Shown: positions 19,122 through 28,575, counted from the stretch's first letter. The stretch: DNA of 64,000 nt from Staphylococcus simiae (GCF_017357005.1 NZ_CP071589.1:1798001-1862000); one strand, 5' to 3'. Translations and numbers: made by a program. Notes: generated by a model not told the origin, from the sequence alone.

Positions 19122-20507
19122 CTAGTGAGGATCAACCATATCTTCTGGTTTAATCCACGCTTCAAATTGTTCTTCTGTAACGTATCCTGATTGAATCGCT
19201 GACTCTTTTAATGTTAACCCATCTTTATGTGCTTTTTTAGCAATTTGCGCTGCTTTTTCATAACCAATATGTGGATTTAATGCAGTCACTAACATTAATG
19301 ATTGATTTAAATAGTTATCGATATTTTCAGCTATTGGTTCAATACCGACTGCGCAATTGTTATTAAATGTTTCCATACCATCAGCTAATAAATATATTGA
19401 TTGTAATGTATTATGCATAATAACAGGTTTGTATACATTCAACTCAAAATTACCTTGTGAACTTGCAAAGCCAACTACTGTATCATTGCCCATTACTTGG
19501 ACTGCAACCATTGTTAACATTTCACATTGTGTAGGGTTAACTTTACCCGGCATAATTGATGATCCTGGTTCATTTTCAGGAATTGAAATTTCAGCTAATC
19601 CTGCACGAGGACCAGATGCTAACCATCTTACATCATTTGCAATCTTCATCAAATCGCCTGCTAATGCTTTTAAAGTACCATGTAATTGTACTACTTCGTC
19701 ATGTGCTGTTAATGCATGGAATTTATTTTCTGATGACACAAAAGGATACCCAGTATTTTCTGCAATAAATTTGGCAACTTTATCTCCAAATTCTGGATGT
19801 GCATTGATACCAGTTCCTACAGCAGTCCCACCAATAGCTAAATTTAGCATATACTTTTTTGATTCAGACAACATTTGTTCACATTTATCTAACATATAAC
19901 GCCAACCACTAATTTCTTGACCTAATCGAATTGGTGTAGCATCTTGTAAATGAGTTCGTCCAATTTTAATAATTGAGTTGAATTGATCTTCTTTTTCTTT
20001 AAAAGTATTACGTAAATGTTTTAAGGCTGGTTCTAATTTTGTTTCAACTTCATGATATAAAGCAACATGCATTGCAGTTGGGAAAGTATCATTTGAACTT
20101 TGTGATTTATTTACATCATCATTAGGGTGAATCGTTTCATCGCTATTATGATTTTTTAGGTATTCATTAGCTACAAAGCTAACTACTTCATTAACATTCA
20201 TATTACTTTGAGTACCGCTTCCTGTTTGCCAGACAACTAATGGGAAATGCTCATCTAGTTCACCTGTTAAAATTCTGTCACAGGCATGTACAATGGCATC
20301 TTTTTTAATTGAATCTAATTTTCCTAATTCATGATTGGCTAATGCTGCTGCTCTTTTTAATTGTGCAAAGCCATACACTACTTCAATTGGCATACGTTCT
20401 TTACCAACTGGAAAATTTCTTTTACTTCGTTCAGTTTGGGCACCCCAATATTTATCTGAAGGTACTTCAATTTCTCCAAAAGTATCATGTTCAATTCTTA
20501 CTGACAT
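19122..20507 (-). CDS. fumC: Fumarate hydratase, class II
   Basis: FumC interconverts fumarate and malate in the TCA cycle without an Fe-S cluster. The 461-residue length is standard. Family motifs are present in order: [42 protein letters not shown] and the signature [13 protein letters not shown], which carries the catalytic serine loop. The start [16 protein letters not shown] is the usual one, behind GGGGAG. It is monocistronic with its own terminator. Confidence 0.97.
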   Translation of the reverse strand: MSVRIEHDTFGEIEVPSDKYWGAQTERSKRNFPVGKERMPIEVVYGFAQLKRAAALANHELGKLDSIKKDAIVHACDRILTGELDEHFPLVVWQTGSGTQSNMNVNEVVSFVANEYLKNHNSDETIHPNDDVNKSQSSNDTFPTAMHVALYHEVETKLEPALKHLRNTFKEKEDQFNSIIKIGRTHLQDATPIRLGQEISGWRYMLDKCEQMLSESKKYMLNLAIGGTAVGTGINAHPEFGDKVAKFIAENTGYPFVSSENKFHALTAHDEVVQLHGTLKALAGDLMKIANDVRWLASGPRAGLAEISIPENEPGSSIMPGKVNPTQCEMLTMVAVQVMGNDTVVGFASSQGNFELNVYKPVIMHNTLQSIYLLADGMETFNNNCAVGIEPIAENIDNYLNQSLMLVTALNPHIGYEKAAQIAKKAHKDGLTLKESAIQSGYVTEEQFEAWIKPEDMVDPH

Positions 20508-20602
20508 TCAAATTCTCCCCTTATCATTGTTTATTTAACTGTAGTATATCACTAATCAAAATGAATGAGCAATTGATGTTTAAAACGTTTTCATTATAAC
20601 AA

Positions 20603-20645
20603 AAAATAAACTGAACCATTCTATTAGAAGGCTTAGTTTATTTAT
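20603..20645 (-). terminator. Hairpin after the small membrane protein gene
   Basis: AATAAACTGAACC pairs imperfectly with GGCTTAGTTTATT; the minus-strand side ends in T residues. Confidence 0.65.
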
Positions 20646-20689
20646 GGCATCTTTAATTTTAAGAAGTTAAAATAGTGCGTAATAACTTA

Positions 20690-21091
20690 CTATGATTGAT
20701 GACTATATTTTTGTTTAGTCGCTTGTACAGTTGCTACAGCTGTAAGTATGTATAATATTGCACTTAAGACTGTCATTACAGGATTTAAAGAAACTAATAG
20801 ATGAAAAATACCGTTCAAGCTATTATAAAAATCATCTAAAGTGTAGTAAAGAATTCCTGTGATTAATAAGCAACAAACGACACTGATAATTATGCCAGAT
20901 TGGTTACTTTTGATGAACATTTTAGCATTAACTTCATCAATTAACCCTTGTGACAAATTCAACTGCAATTGAACTACCTTGAATAAGATTGGTAGATACA
21001 ATGCACCTAAAGCTAATGGAAATGCTTTGATAGAAATTAAACTGATGATTACTGTTGAAATCAATAAATGAACCCAATATTTTCCTAACAT
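20690..21091 (-). CDS. Small integral membrane protein, unknown
   Basis: This 133-residue hydrophobic protein has four likely membrane helices (about 8-30, 32-50, 65-88 and 98-122) joined by short loops. I do not recognise a family with certainty. I chose the ATG at 21091 (MLGKYWVHLL) because GAGGAG lies about ten bases before it; codons further upstream have no such site. It has its own downstream hairpin and stands alone between fumC and a tiny acidic gene. Confidence 0.72.
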   Translation of the reverse strand: MLGKYWVHLLISTVIISLISIKAFPLALGALYLPILFKVVQLQLNLSQGLIDEVNAKMFIKSNQSGIIISVVCCLLITGILYYTLDDFYNSLNGIFHLLVSLNPVMTVLSAILYILTAVATVQATKQKYSHQS

Positions 21092-21242
21092 ATATTTAAT
21101 TCTCCTCTTTAAGACTCTAATATAGATTACCATATTAATGTTACTTCGATAATATAATAATAATTCAAATGATATATAGTATATTATAAATTTCTATTGC
21201 ATAAAAATAGAATGAAACATTAACTGTCTCATTCTAAATTCA

Positions 21243-21398
21243 TTAATTATTATCGTGTGATTGATTATGCTTTTCTTGATCGTTTTCTTCAGAAATTTGT
21301 TCCATTTCTTTACCTAGTTCTTTCAAATCATCAAAATCATTTACCATTGCATTTTCATCTTCATGATAATTTAATTTAGCATCTTTTTCATTAACCAT
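21243..21398 (-). CDS. Small acidic protein of 51 residues, unknown
   Basis: This short reading frame encodes MVNEKDAKLNYHEDENAMVN followed by an acidic helical stretch and an Asn/His-rich end. It has a GAGGG site seven bases before the ATG, a clean stop, and no overlap with other genes. It lies 21 bases behind the NagB-like gene on the same strand and may be co-transcribed with it. It contains no Cys, no membrane segment and no recognised domain. The composition resembles other small conserved staphylococcal proteins. Confidence 0.7.
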   Translation of the reverse strand: MVNEKDAKLNYHEDENAMVNDFDDLKELGKEMEQISEENDQEKHNQSHDNN

Positions 21399-21419
21399 AG
21401 CAATCCCTCACATCTTTAT

Positions 21420-22019
21420 TTATGCAAAACGTGATGTAAAGTAAGTTTTTACATCTTCTGGTAAGCCTTCAGCAGCTTCTTTATCTAAAATTACATTAAC
21501 CATACGATGAGCTTTTAAGTCAGCTGGCTCATAACTACTTTTACCATTTTCTTGGTATAATTTTTCTACCATTTCACGTTTGTTTACACCTGTAATGACC
21601 AGAATAATTTCTCTAGCTTCCATTAATCCTTGACGCACACTAACATCTAAATGGCCTTGTTCGCTAATAGATAGCACTTGCAAAGTTAATTTACCTTTAT
21701 TTTCTTTAGTTTTAATTTTATCTGAAATAAATTCAATGGCATCTTTTTCAAATTCAATAGCATAAATTTGACTTTTAGGTACTCCCAAAGCTTCAAAATA
21801 TGATTGATTATTGTCATAATCTAAAATATTAATTTGACTAAAGTCCACAGCATGATGATCTACATTTTTCTTTAATTCATCTAGAACAGGTGCTTGATCT
21901 GTATCTAAATGAAAACCAGCTATTGTTGTTGGATTGTTATTAAATTGCTTTCTAATAATATCGGCAGCATATTCTGCTACAAGTTGACTGTTGTCAAATA
22001 CTTTAAAATTCATTGCCAT
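21420..22019 (-). CDS. Glucosamine-6-phosphate isomerase-like (NagB-fold) protein
   Basis: This 199-residue protein looks like a divergent NagB/6-phosphogluconolactonase-fold protein: MAMNFKVFDNSQLVAEYAADIIRK, TIAGFHLDTDQAP, an NxxxYF element, and EIILVITGVNKREMVEKLYQ match the order of motifs in NagB. The catalytic His and Asp are not convincingly conserved, so isomerase activity is uncertain. I set the start at the ATG at 22019, ten bases behind GAGGAG. The true nagB of staphylococci is elsewhere, so this is a paralogue of unknown function. Confidence 0.72.
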   Translation of the reverse strand: MAMNFKVFDNSQLVAEYAADIIRKQFNNNPTTIAGFHLDTDQAPVLDELKKNVDHHAVDFSQINILDYDNNQSYFEALGVPKSQIYAIEFEKDAIEFISDKIKTKENKGKLTLQVLSISEQGHLDVSVRQGLMEAREIILVITGVNKREMVEKLYQENGKSSYEPADLKAHRMVNVILDKEAAEGLPEDVKTYFTSRFA

Positions 22020-22131
22020 GTTTATTACACTCCTCTTAGTTTGCATTTTACATATATAAGGCGATATTAATTTCAATTATACCCTAAAATAATGTCAATC
22101 AAACTCAAATATGAAATATCTTGGGAGTGGG

Positions 22132-22285
22132 ACAGAAATAATTGTTTCAAAATAAATTATTTCGTCATCACACTCCGACTAGACTGACTAGTATTATAAT
22201 ATGTATATTTATCAACATTTTATAATACAGGCAATTACTATCAATTGCAAAAAAATTATTACAAAATGGTTTTGTCTCAGGCTTT
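22132..22285. repeat. GGGAGTGGGACAGAAAT-type intergenic repeat element
   Basis: The element starts GGGAGTGGGACAGAAATAAT and ends with TTTTGTCTCAGGCT, so its two ends are roughly complementary. Inside are the stretches CTAGACTGACTAG and a palindromic AT-rich middle also seen near 6300 and 39480. It fills the space between the NagB-like gene and trmL. Confidence 0.7.
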
Positions 22286-22308
22286 TATATTATAAATATT
22301 TATTATTT

Positions 22309-22779
22309 TTACTTTAATCCTGGGAAGTCTTGTTGTCTTAATGCTTCATAAATTAATAAGGCAGCCGTGTTCGACAAATTAAGTGAACGAATATGGTCAC
22401 TCATTGGTATTCTTAAAGCTGTCTCTTTATATTTTTCTTTTACCCAATCTGGCAAACCAGTTGTTTCTCTTCCAAAAATAAAATAATTATCTACTTCTGT
22501 ATTAGAAAAATCAAAATCACTATATGTTTTTTGTCCGAACTTTGTTAATAAATAATATTCACCAGAAGTATTGTCGAAAAATTCTTCAATACTGTCATGA
22601 TATGTAATATTAACGAATTCCCAATAATCTAAGCCAGCTCTTTTTAACATTTTATCATCTGTGCTAAAACCAAGTGGTTTAATCAAATGTAAATGCGTAT
22701 TCGTACCTGCACAAGTACGAGCAATATTACCAGTATTTGCTGGTATTTCAGGTTGAAATAATACAATGTGATTTGTCAT
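22309..22779 (-). CDS. trmL: tRNA (cytidine/uridine-34 2'-O)-methyltransferase
   Basis: TrmL methylates the ribose of the wobble base of tRNA-Leu isoacceptors. This 156-residue SPOUT-fold enzyme has the three motifs: NTGNIARTCAGTN near the N-terminus, YFIFGRETTGLP in the middle and IPMSDHIRSLNLSNTAALLIYE at the C-terminal knot. It starts one base after queG ends on the same strand, so two tRNA wobble-modification genes form an operon. GGAG precedes the ATG. Confidence 0.94.
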   Translation of the reverse strand: MTNHIVLFQPEIPANTGNIARTCAGTNTHLHLIKPLGFSTDDKMLKRAGLDYWEFVNITYHDSIEEFFDNTSGEYYLLTKFGQKTYSDFDFSNTEVDNYFIFGRETTGLPDWVKEKYKETALRIPMSDHIRSLNLSNTAALLIYEALRQQDFPGLK

Positions 22780-22780
22780 A

Positions 22781-23911
22781 TTATGTGTTTCTCCTTGTTT
22801 CTAAGCCTTTTAGCATTTCAGTTTGCACTTCTTCATCTTCACTATTAAAGTGTTCATTAATAAATGGTCGAGCATCTTCCCCTAGAATTTGTCCAATCGC
22901 CCAATAAGCTGTTGCACGTATCATAGGTCGAGCATCATTAATGGCTACTTCTTTTAACTCCGGAACTGCTGCTTCTTCATTAAAATGTGCTAAAGCAAGT
23001 ATAGCATTCCTTTGTATTGGTTTTTTACCTCTCCATGCTCCAGCAAGATGTCCATAGTTTGCTTTAAACTCCTTGTTAGACATTTGTAATAATGGTATTA
23101 ATCTTGGTTTTAAAATTTCTGGTTCCAAAACGATATCATCATGCTGTGTGTTGATTCCTCTATTTTTAGGGCATACTTGTTGACAAGTATCACAACCATA
23201 CAATCTATTGCCTATTTTATAACGATATTGATCAGGCATATAGCCTTTTGTTTGCGTCAGAAAGCTAATACACTTTTGACTATTAAGTTGACCATTACCT
23301 ACTAATGCACCCGTTGGACATCTATCAACACAAATAGTACAATCACCACAACTATCTAAGATTGGGTCATCGGGTTCAAAAGGTATACTAACCAACATCT
23401 CTCCTAAATATGTCCATGTACCTAAATCTTTATTGATAATAAATCCGTTGCGCCCTGCAAAACCTAAACCGGCTCTCTCAGCGACAGCTCTATCAGATAA
23501 TACACCCGTGTCAACCATAGATAGAATATCTACATTTTCAACTTTTGTTTTTATGAATTCAGATAATTTATCTAAACGCGTTCGCATAATAGTATGATAA
23601 TCTTGTCCCCACGAAGCTCTAGCAAATAATCCTCTACGATCACCTCGAACACTCTTTGGTGCACCTTTTAACTTATTAGGATAGCCAACAGCAATCGCAA
23701 TAATTGATCTTGCAGTTGGTAAAGATAATTTAGGTTCTGTTCTTAAAGCTATATCTGATTCTTCAAAACCAGAAGCATAACCTTTACTATGATAATCTTC
23801 AAGTTTCTGCTTTAATTCATCAAAGGGATCGGCAGTTGTAAAACCTATACTGTCAATACCAATTGAATGGGCATACTCAATGATATCTTGCTTTAACTGC
23901 TTATAATCCAA
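22781..23911 (-). CDS. queG: Epoxyqueuosine reductase
   Basis: QueG performs the last step of queuosine synthesis, reducing epoxyqueuosine in tRNA with cobalamin and two 4Fe-4S clusters. Both cluster motifs are visible: CGDCTICVDRCP (about 188-200) and CDTCQQVCPKNRG (about 237-249). A C-terminal HEAT-like region (from about 280) binds tRNA. The 376-residue length is typical. The start is a TTG at 23911, seven bases behind AAGGGGG; there is no nearby ATG. Operon with trmL. Confidence 0.94.
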   Translation of the reverse strand: MDYKQLKQDIIEYAHSIGIDSIGFTTADPFDELKQKLEDYHSKGYASGFEESDIALRTEPKLSLPTARSIIAIAVGYPNKLKGAPKSVRGDRRGLFARASWGQDYHTIMRTRLDKLSEFIKTKVENVDILSMVDTGVLSDRAVAERAGLGFAGRNGFIINKDLGTWTYLGEMLVSIPFEPDDPILDSCGDCTICVDRCPTGALVGNGQLNSQKCISFLTQTKGYMPDQYRYKIGNRLYGCDTCQQVCPKNRGINTQHDDIVLEPEILKPRLIPLLQMSNKEFKANYGHLAGAWRGKKPIQRNAILALAHFNEEAAVPELKEVAINDARPMIRATAYWAIGQILGEDARPFINEHFNSEDEEVQTEMLKGLETRRNT

Positions 23912-23997
23912 TGATAATCCCCCTTTTAAATTTCACTATGCTATTTTAACATATTAACTATTGAAAGTAGGACTACAAAACTTATTAATTAAAATGA

Positions 23998-24047
23998 AAA
24001 ACTCGAATAAATTTCGTCTTTATAATTAACGAAATTCATTCAAGTTT
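23998..24047 (-). terminator. Terminator after the amino acid ABC transporter
   Basis: On the minus strand ACTTGAATGAATTTCGT pairs with ACGAAATTTATTCGAGT (some G-U pairs) and is followed by T residues. Confidence 0.85.
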
Positions 24048-24055
24048 TTAACTAA

Positions 24056-24784
24056 TTATAGTACGCGAGATAAAAAGTTTTGAGTTCTTTCATGTTGCGG
24101 ATTTTCAAATATTTGTATTGGTGTACCTGATTCAACTACAACTCCATCAGCCATAAAAATGACTTTATCACTTACATCTTTAGCAAAGTTCATTTCATGA
24201 GTAACAACTACCATTGTCATTCCTTCTTTTGCTAAATCTTTCATTACTTTTAACACATCTCCAACAACTTCTGGATCCAATGCAGATGTTGGTTCATCAA
24301 ATAATAAGACTTCAGGATGCATAGCTAATGCTCTAGCTATTGCAACTCTTTGCTTTTGCCCACCAGATAATGAATTAGGATACACATTAGCCTTATCTTT
24401 CAGTCCAACTTTTTCTAATAAAGAATGTGCTTCTTCGTATAATTTATCATTAGAGTTATTTTTTAACATTTTAGGTGCTAATACGATATTTTCAATCACT
24501 TTTTTATGCGGAAATAAATTAAAATTTTGAAAAACCATCCCCATTTTTTGTCTTAATTGATCCAAATGAACACCTTTTTCAGTTAAATCATTACCATCAA
24601 ATATAACATGACCTTTTGTAGGTGTCTCTAACAAATTCATACATCTTAACAAGGTACTTTTACCACTACCAGAAGGGCCGATAATTGCTACTACTTCTCC
24701 TTTATTCACTTCAAGATTAATATCTTTTAGTACTTCATTATCACCAAACGTTTTATTTAAATTTTGAATATTAATCACTAGCAC
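24056..24784 (-). CDS. Polar amino acid ABC transporter ATP-binding protein (GlnQ-like)
   Basis: This 242-residue ATPase of the polar amino acid uptake family has Walker [10 protein letters not shown] (about 33-41), Q-loop ([10 protein letters not shown]), signature LSGGQKQR, Walker B with the catalytic Glu ([12 protein letters not shown]) and H-loop (VVTHEM). The start is GTG at 24784 behind GGGAG, with GTG at 24778 as an alternative. It overlaps the end of the upstream binding protein-permease gene, and the two make a complete importer. Glutamine is the usual guess but the substrate cannot be read from this subunit. Confidence 0.93.
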   Translation of the reverse strand: MLVINIQNLNKTFGDNEVLKDINLEVNKGEVVAIIGPSGSGKSTLLRCMNLLETPTKGHVIFDGNDLTEKGVHLDQLRQKMGMVFQNFNLFPHKKVIENIVLAPKMLKNNSNDKLYEEAHSLLEKVGLKDKANVYPNSLSGGQKQRVAIARALAMHPEVLLFDEPTSALDPEVVGDVLKVMKDLAKEGMTMVVVTHEMNFAKDVSDKVIFMADGVVVESGTPIQIFENPQHERTQNFLSRVL

Positions 24785-26228
24785 TCAATCTCCCTTCAAT
24801 AACAGCCATAATACGAGTTAACACAAATGTAAGCACAAAGTATAGCGCTGCTGCCACTAACAATGGTGTAAATGGATCGAACGAGTTACCTTGAACGACT
24901 TGAGCATTAAACATAATTTCGCTAACACCAATTGTTGAAACAATAGAAGATTCTTTAATCAATGTTACAAATTCGTTACCTAAGGCAGGTAATATTTTTT
25001 TAATCGCTTGTGGCATGATAACTGTTCTCATAGTTTGAGAATAACTCAATCCTAAACTTCTAGATGCTTCCATTTGACCTTTGTCTACTGCATTAATACC
25101 TGCTCTAATAATTTCAGCAATATAAGCAGATGAATTTATTACTAAAGCTATTGTACCGCACACTAACGCTGATATATCTAATCCTAAGGCAGCTGTTATA
25201 CCAAAGAAGACGATGAAAACTTGCACTAGCATTGGAGTTCCTCTCAGCACTTCTATATAAATTGTTGCAATCCAAGATAAAATTTTAAATCTGCTTAATT
25301 TCAGCAATGCTACTACTGCTCCTAATATTGAACCTAATGCAACGCCAATTAATGAGATTAATACTGTTATTTTAATACCTTTTAAGAAAAAACTACCATA
25401 TTTAGTAAAGAAGTTGCCATTATCTTCCATATCTTGAGCCGCATGTGTTAAGTATTTATCTATTAATCCTTTATCTTTTACTTCTTTAATTGATTTATTC
25501 ACATTAGCTAATAATTCAGGTGAATTTTTAGGCACAGCTATTACTGTATCTTTTTCTTCATCATTAAACTTTGCTTTCGAAATATCTAATTTTGGATTTT
25601 GCTTTAAATAAGCTTCAGCAACTGGCTTTTCAACTACTGCCCCTTCTACTTTGCCACTTTTTAATGCTAAGATGACATCAGGCAATCTGCTTAAAGATGT
25701 TATAGATGCATTTTCAATTTCAGTTTGTGCTATTTTTTCTTGATCTGTACCTTTTTGAGCACTTATCTTTTTGTTATTAAAATCCTTTATTTCTTTATAT
25801 TTATTTAAGTCGTCTTTTTTTACTACCATGACATTTTTTGTTTTCATATATGAATCAGAGAAATCAACTTCTTTTTTACGTTCTGGCGTTGTAGTCATAC
25901 CAGAAATAATTAAGTCTATTTTCCCAGTTTTTAATGCACCTAGTAAACTATCAAAAGACATATTAACAATTTTTAATTTTAGATGATTATCTTTTGCAAT
26001 TTTTTTAGCCAAGTCTATATCGACGCCAGCGTATTCAGTTTTGCCTTTCACATTACGCTCAAATTCCATTGGTGCATAATCTGCAGACAAACCAACTCTT
26101 AGTTCTCCACGTTCTTTAATTTTATCCCAAGTTTTATCTTGATCAGCCAACGCCACTGGATTTAAATTAATCGCAATGCTGCTAATTAATATGCTCATAA
26201 TTAAAAGGACTTTCCCTAACCTTTTCAT
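24771..26228 (-). CDS. Amino acid ABC transporter: fused substrate-binding protein and permease
   Basis: This 485-residue protein joins two usually separate subunits: a signal peptide (1-28), an extracellular SBP_bac_3 domain (about 35-265, with [16 protein letters not shown] and the ligand-binding Arg in [10 protein letters not shown]), and a permease domain (about 280-478) with the EAA-type loop [23 protein letters not shown]. Fused GlnP-type importers of this kind are known in Firmicutes and usually carry Gln, Glu or Asn. GGGGG precedes the ATG. A clear promoter and a CodY-like box lie upstream. Confidence 0.93.
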   Translation of the reverse strand: MKRLGKVLLIMSILISSIAINLNPVALADQDKTWDKIKERGELRVGLSADYAPMEFERNVKGKTEYAGVDIDLAKKIAKDNHLKLKIVNMSFDSLLGALKTGKIDLIISGMTTTPERKKEVDFSDSYMKTKNVMVVKKDDLNKYKEIKDFNNKKISAQKGTDQEKIAQTEIENASITSLSRLPDVILALKSGKVEGAVVEKPVAEAYLKQNPKLDISKAKFNDEEKDTVIAVPKNSPELLANVNKSIKEVKDKGLIDKYLTHAAQDMEDNGNFFTKYGSFFLKGIKITVLISLIGVALGSILGAVVALLKLSRFKILSWIATIYIEVLRGTPMLVQVFIVFFGITAALGLDISALVCGTIALVINSSAYIAEIIRAGINAVDKGQMEASRSLGLSYSQTMRTVIMPQAIKKILPALGNEFVTLIKESSIVSTIGVSEIMFNAQVVQGNSFDPFTPLLVAAALYFVLTFVLTRIMAVIEGRLSASD

Positions 26229-26259
26229 TTAAGCACCCCCTATTTAATTAATATTCATT

Positions 26260-26288
26260 ATTATACATATATATACGAAATTAAGCAA
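26260..26288 (-). promoter_or_regulatory. Promoter of the amino acid ABC transporter operon
   Basis: On the minus strand TTGCTT, a 17-base spacer, then TATAAT, about 30 bases before the ATG at 26228. Confidence 0.7.
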
Positions 26289-26299
26289 TAGCCACTTTT

Positions 26300-26314
26300 A
26301 ATTTTCTGATATTA
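26300..26314. promoter_or_regulatory. CodY-like box upstream of the amino acid ABC operon
   Basis: AATTTTCTGATATTA matches the CodY consensus AATTTTCWGAAAATT with three mismatches and lies just upstream of the -35. CodY control of amino acid importers is common, but a three-mismatch site in AT-rich DNA may be chance. Confidence 0.35.
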
Positions 26315-26330
26315 TTTAAACAAAATAAAA

Positions 26331-26424
26331 AGACTTGAATCTATCATTGACATGCTTCCTATAAATATTCCACTTTTTAAGTGTCTATTTTATAGAGTGC
26401 ACATCATAAGCTAGTTCAAGTCTC
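26331..26424 (-). terminator. Large two-tier hairpin, probable terminator of the PfoR-like gene
   Basis: An outer stem AGACTTGAA/TTCAAGTCT with minus-strand T-tail encloses an inner palindrome, CTATAAATATTCCACTT with AAGTGTCTATTTTATAG. It lies between the PfoR-like gene and the promoter of the amino acid importer. Confidence 0.65.
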
Positions 26425-26454
26425 ATATAATTACATTAAAAATATTCATTTGTT

Positions 26455-27513
26455 TTATTGTTTTGGAACTTCAAATTTATAAATATCATTTGAGTACAGA
26501 GGAATAAATTTTTTACATAGTTCATGTACGATAAAGCCACTTATAAAAGGTATAATGAAATATCCAATAGCTAATAATATAATATTCATTGTTGGATCAC
26601 CCGGCATTCGATTATAAGCATTAATTGGTCCAACAAGTCCAGTATAACCAAAGCCAGCTGATAAAGGAGTCCCTTTAACTTGTAAAACATATGCAATAAT
26701 TCCTACAATAATACCATTTATTGTTAATGGTATGGCAATAATCAAATTTTTAAGGAAAACAGGTATCATCATCTTTGCTGCGCCAATTAATAACACCATA
26801 TTGACTCCAATTGAATTAACACGTAACGAACCAAATAAAAATGTTACACAAGCTGCTACAATACCTAAATTAGCTGCACCACTACCAAGTCCATTAAGAC
26901 TAATAGCTGTAGCAATTGCTACTAATGAAATTGGTGTTACCATCAACAATGAAAAAGTTACACTAATTAATATAGACATAAGTAACGGGTTTAAGTCTGT
27001 AAATGAATTAATCAATCTACCTAATGCTTGAGTAATTTGTCTTACATAAGGTAAAGTTATTAAACCAATTCCACCACTTACAATCGGTATTAAAACTGGT
27101 AAAATAATCATTTCAAAAGATCCCAATTTATTTTGTAGTAACATATAAATTAAACATGCAATAATTACAACAATGATTGTATTAATAATATCTCCAATAC
27201 CTTTTATTTCAAACCCTTGTCCATTAAAAATAATAGCACCAGATCCAAGTATTGCTGATGTACCTATAATAGCAGCACCTGCACCGTTGAATTTTAATTG
27301 ATGTGCAGCTAAGATTCCTACTATAAATGCCATAAACGATTGTATGATTATTACTAATTGATAAATCATTTCTAAAATTTCATTACCATTTTTAAATATC
27401 TTTAAGAGCTCACCTAACAAAGCATTAGGTATGAGTGCTATTACTACACCAGCACCAACTGCATTTAATATCTTACTGAAAAATTGATTATTATTAGTCT
27501 TAGAGTTACTCAT
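26455..27513 (-). CDS. PTS EIIC-like / PfoR family membrane protein
   Basis: This 352-residue membrane protein has about nine to ten hydrophobic helices and resembles the PfoR-type family, which shares the PTS IIC fold but usually has no linked EIIA or EIIB. Recognisable parts are NAVGAGVVIALIPNALLGEL near the N-terminus, GAGAAIIGTSAILGSGAI and the late GFGYTGLVGPINAYNRMP. The gene stands alone here, with no PTS partners nearby, so sugar phosphorylation by this protein is unproven; it may be a transporter or sensor. An AGG-type ribosome binding site precedes the ATG. Confidence 0.8.
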   Translation of the reverse strand: MSNSKTNNNQFFSKILNAVGAGVVIALIPNALLGELLKIFKNGNEILEMIYQLVIIIQSFMAFIVGILAAHQLKFNGAGAAIIGTSAILGSGAIIFNGQGFEIKGIGDIINTIIVVIIACLIYMLLQNKLGSFEMIILPVLIPIVSGGIGLITLPYVRQITQALGRLINSFTDLNPLLMSILISVTFSLLMVTPISLVAIATAISLNGLGSGAANLGIVAACVTFLFGSLRVNSIGVNMVLLIGAAKMMIPVFLKNLIIAIPLTINGIIVGIIAYVLQVKGTPLSAGFGYTGLVGPINAYNRMPGDPTMNIILLAIGYFIIPFISGFIVHELCKKFIPLYSNDIYKFEVPKQ

Positions 27514-27722
27514 AAATTACCTCCAGTTCACACATTAAATTAATAATAATACAAAGACTAAAGATGCACAATAAATTATTGAAAAGCACCTATCTTAAAC
27601 TTTCGTAATAAATAAGTTCAAGATTTGTAAGACTAATCAATTGATTGTAAATAAAAAGTATAAATAACTTAAAAGTCAAATTCCTAAAGCAGCTCATTAA
27701 AAATGTAAGACTGTCAAAATCT

Positions 27723-27795
27723 GGTTCTCTACCAAATTGAACTGATGCATAATTAATTTTTCAATTTCTCTATCAGTCCGATTTAATATAGAGCC
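27723..27795. repeat. Palindromic MITE-like element, copy 1
   Basis: 73 bases beginning GGTTCTCTACCAAATTGAAC and ending AATATAGAGCC. Its ends match the elements at 50170, 54950 and 61689. No clear target duplication is visible. Confidence 0.6.
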
Positions 27796-27812
27796 TTATT
27801 ATAGAGCTAAAT

Positions 27813-27850
27813 AAAAAAATAAGTCCCTAAACAATTAGTTTAGAGACTTA
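27813..27850 (-). terminator. Terminator of the rrn-tRNA operon
   Basis: On the minus strand AAGTCTCTAAAC pairs with GTTTAGGGACTT and is followed by ATTTTTTT. It lies immediately behind the last tRNA gene. Confidence 0.9.
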
Positions 27851-27855
27851 AATGA

Positions 27856-27939
27856 TACCGGTGGTCGGGGTCGAACCGACACTCCACAAGTGGAACGGGA
27901 TTTTGAGTCCCGCGCGTCTGCCAATTCCGCCACACCGGC
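27856..27939 (-). tRNA. tRNA-Leu(CAA)
   Basis: Cloverleaf with long variable arm; anticodon loop CTCAAAA gives CAA. Last gene of the array. CCA is not encoded. Confidence 0.95.
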
Positions 27940-27977
27940 AAAATGATAAACAAAAAACTTCCCACTGGAAGCAATTA

Positions 27978-28052
27978 TGGAGCGGAAGATAGGATTTACA
28001 CCTATACCTCGTTCCGGGAAGGAACGTGTTCTAAGAGTTGAACTACTCCCGC
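27978..28052 (-). tRNA. tRNA-Gly(TCC), cell-wall type, copy 3 of 3
   Basis: The anticodon stem-loop reads GTTCCTTCCCGGAAC, anticodon TCC. The D-loop lacks the usual GG pair (TTCAACTCTTAGAA) and the T-loop reads GTGTAAATC instead of TTCGAATC, so binding to EF-Tu should be poor. These are the features of the S. aureus tRNA-Gly species used by FemX/A/B to build pentaglycine bridges. CCA is encoded. Confidence 0.92.
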
Positions 28053-28070
28053 AGGTTATTAAATTAAAAT

Positions 28071-28145
28071 TGGAGCGGAAGATAGGATTTACACCTATAC
28101 CTCGTTCCGGGAAGGAACGTGTTCTAAGAGTTGAACTACTCCCGC
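28071..28145 (-). tRNA. tRNA-Gly(TCC), cell-wall type, copy 2 of 3
   Basis: The mature sequence appears identical to the copy at 27978, with the same missing D-loop GG and altered T-loop. CCA is encoded. Confidence 0.92.
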
Positions 28146-28164
28146 AAAACTATTAAATCAAATA

Positions 28165-28239
28165 TGGAGCGGAAGATAGGATTTACACCTATACCTCATT
28201 CCGGGAAGGAATGTGTTCTAAGAGTTGAACTACTCCCGC
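28165..28239 (-). tRNA. tRNA-Gly(TCC), cell-wall type, copy 1 of 3
   Basis: It differs from the other two copies by a compensated base-pair change in the anticodon stem (a G-C pair becomes A-U), so the fold is kept. The D-loop and T-loop are altered in the same way. CCA is encoded. Confidence 0.92.
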
Positions 28240-28253
28240 ATTAAAATTAAACC

Positions 28254-28327
<74 letters not shown>

Positions 28328-28332
28328 AATAA

Positions 28333-28404
28333 CTGGGCTAGCTGGATTCGAACCAACGAGTGACGGAGTCAAAGTCCGTTGCCTTACCGCTTGGCTATAG
28401 CCCA
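28333..28404 (-). tRNA. tRNA-Gln(TTG)
   Basis: Anticodon loop CTTTGAC between paired ACGGA and TCCGT; first base U1 as usual for tRNA-Gln; CCA not encoded. Confidence 0.95.
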
Positions 28405-28415
28405 TTAATAATAAG

Positions 28416-28489
28416 GGCGACTGAAGGGGATCGAACCCTCGAATGTCGGAACCACAATCCGATGTGTTAACCACTTCACCACAGTCGCC
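28416..28489 (-). tRNA. tRNA-His(GTG)
   Basis: Anticodon GTG in GGATTGTGGTTCC. An extra 5' G (G-1) pairs with C73, the identity element of tRNA-His. Confidence 0.95.
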
Positions 28490-28490
28490 A

Positions 28491-28564
28491 TGGCAGGGGC
28501 AGTAGGAATCGAACCCACACCAAAGGTTTTGGAGACCTCTATTCTACCGTTGAACTATGCCCCT
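28491..28564 (-). tRNA. tRNA-Trp(CCA)
   Basis: Anticodon CCA in GGTCTCCAAAACC; discriminator G73; 3' CCA encoded. Confidence 0.95.
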
Positions 28565-28575
28565 ATTAAAATATA

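Noticed and set aside
19357..19899. Plus-strand 180-codon frame opposite fumC
   Set aside because: Antisense to a highly conserved enzyme; its sequence shows no family resemblance.
27857..28240. Three near-identical direct repeats with regular spacing, considered as a CRISPR array
   Set aside because: Each repeat folds as a complete tRNA-Gly and the spaces are too short and unrelated to spacers.
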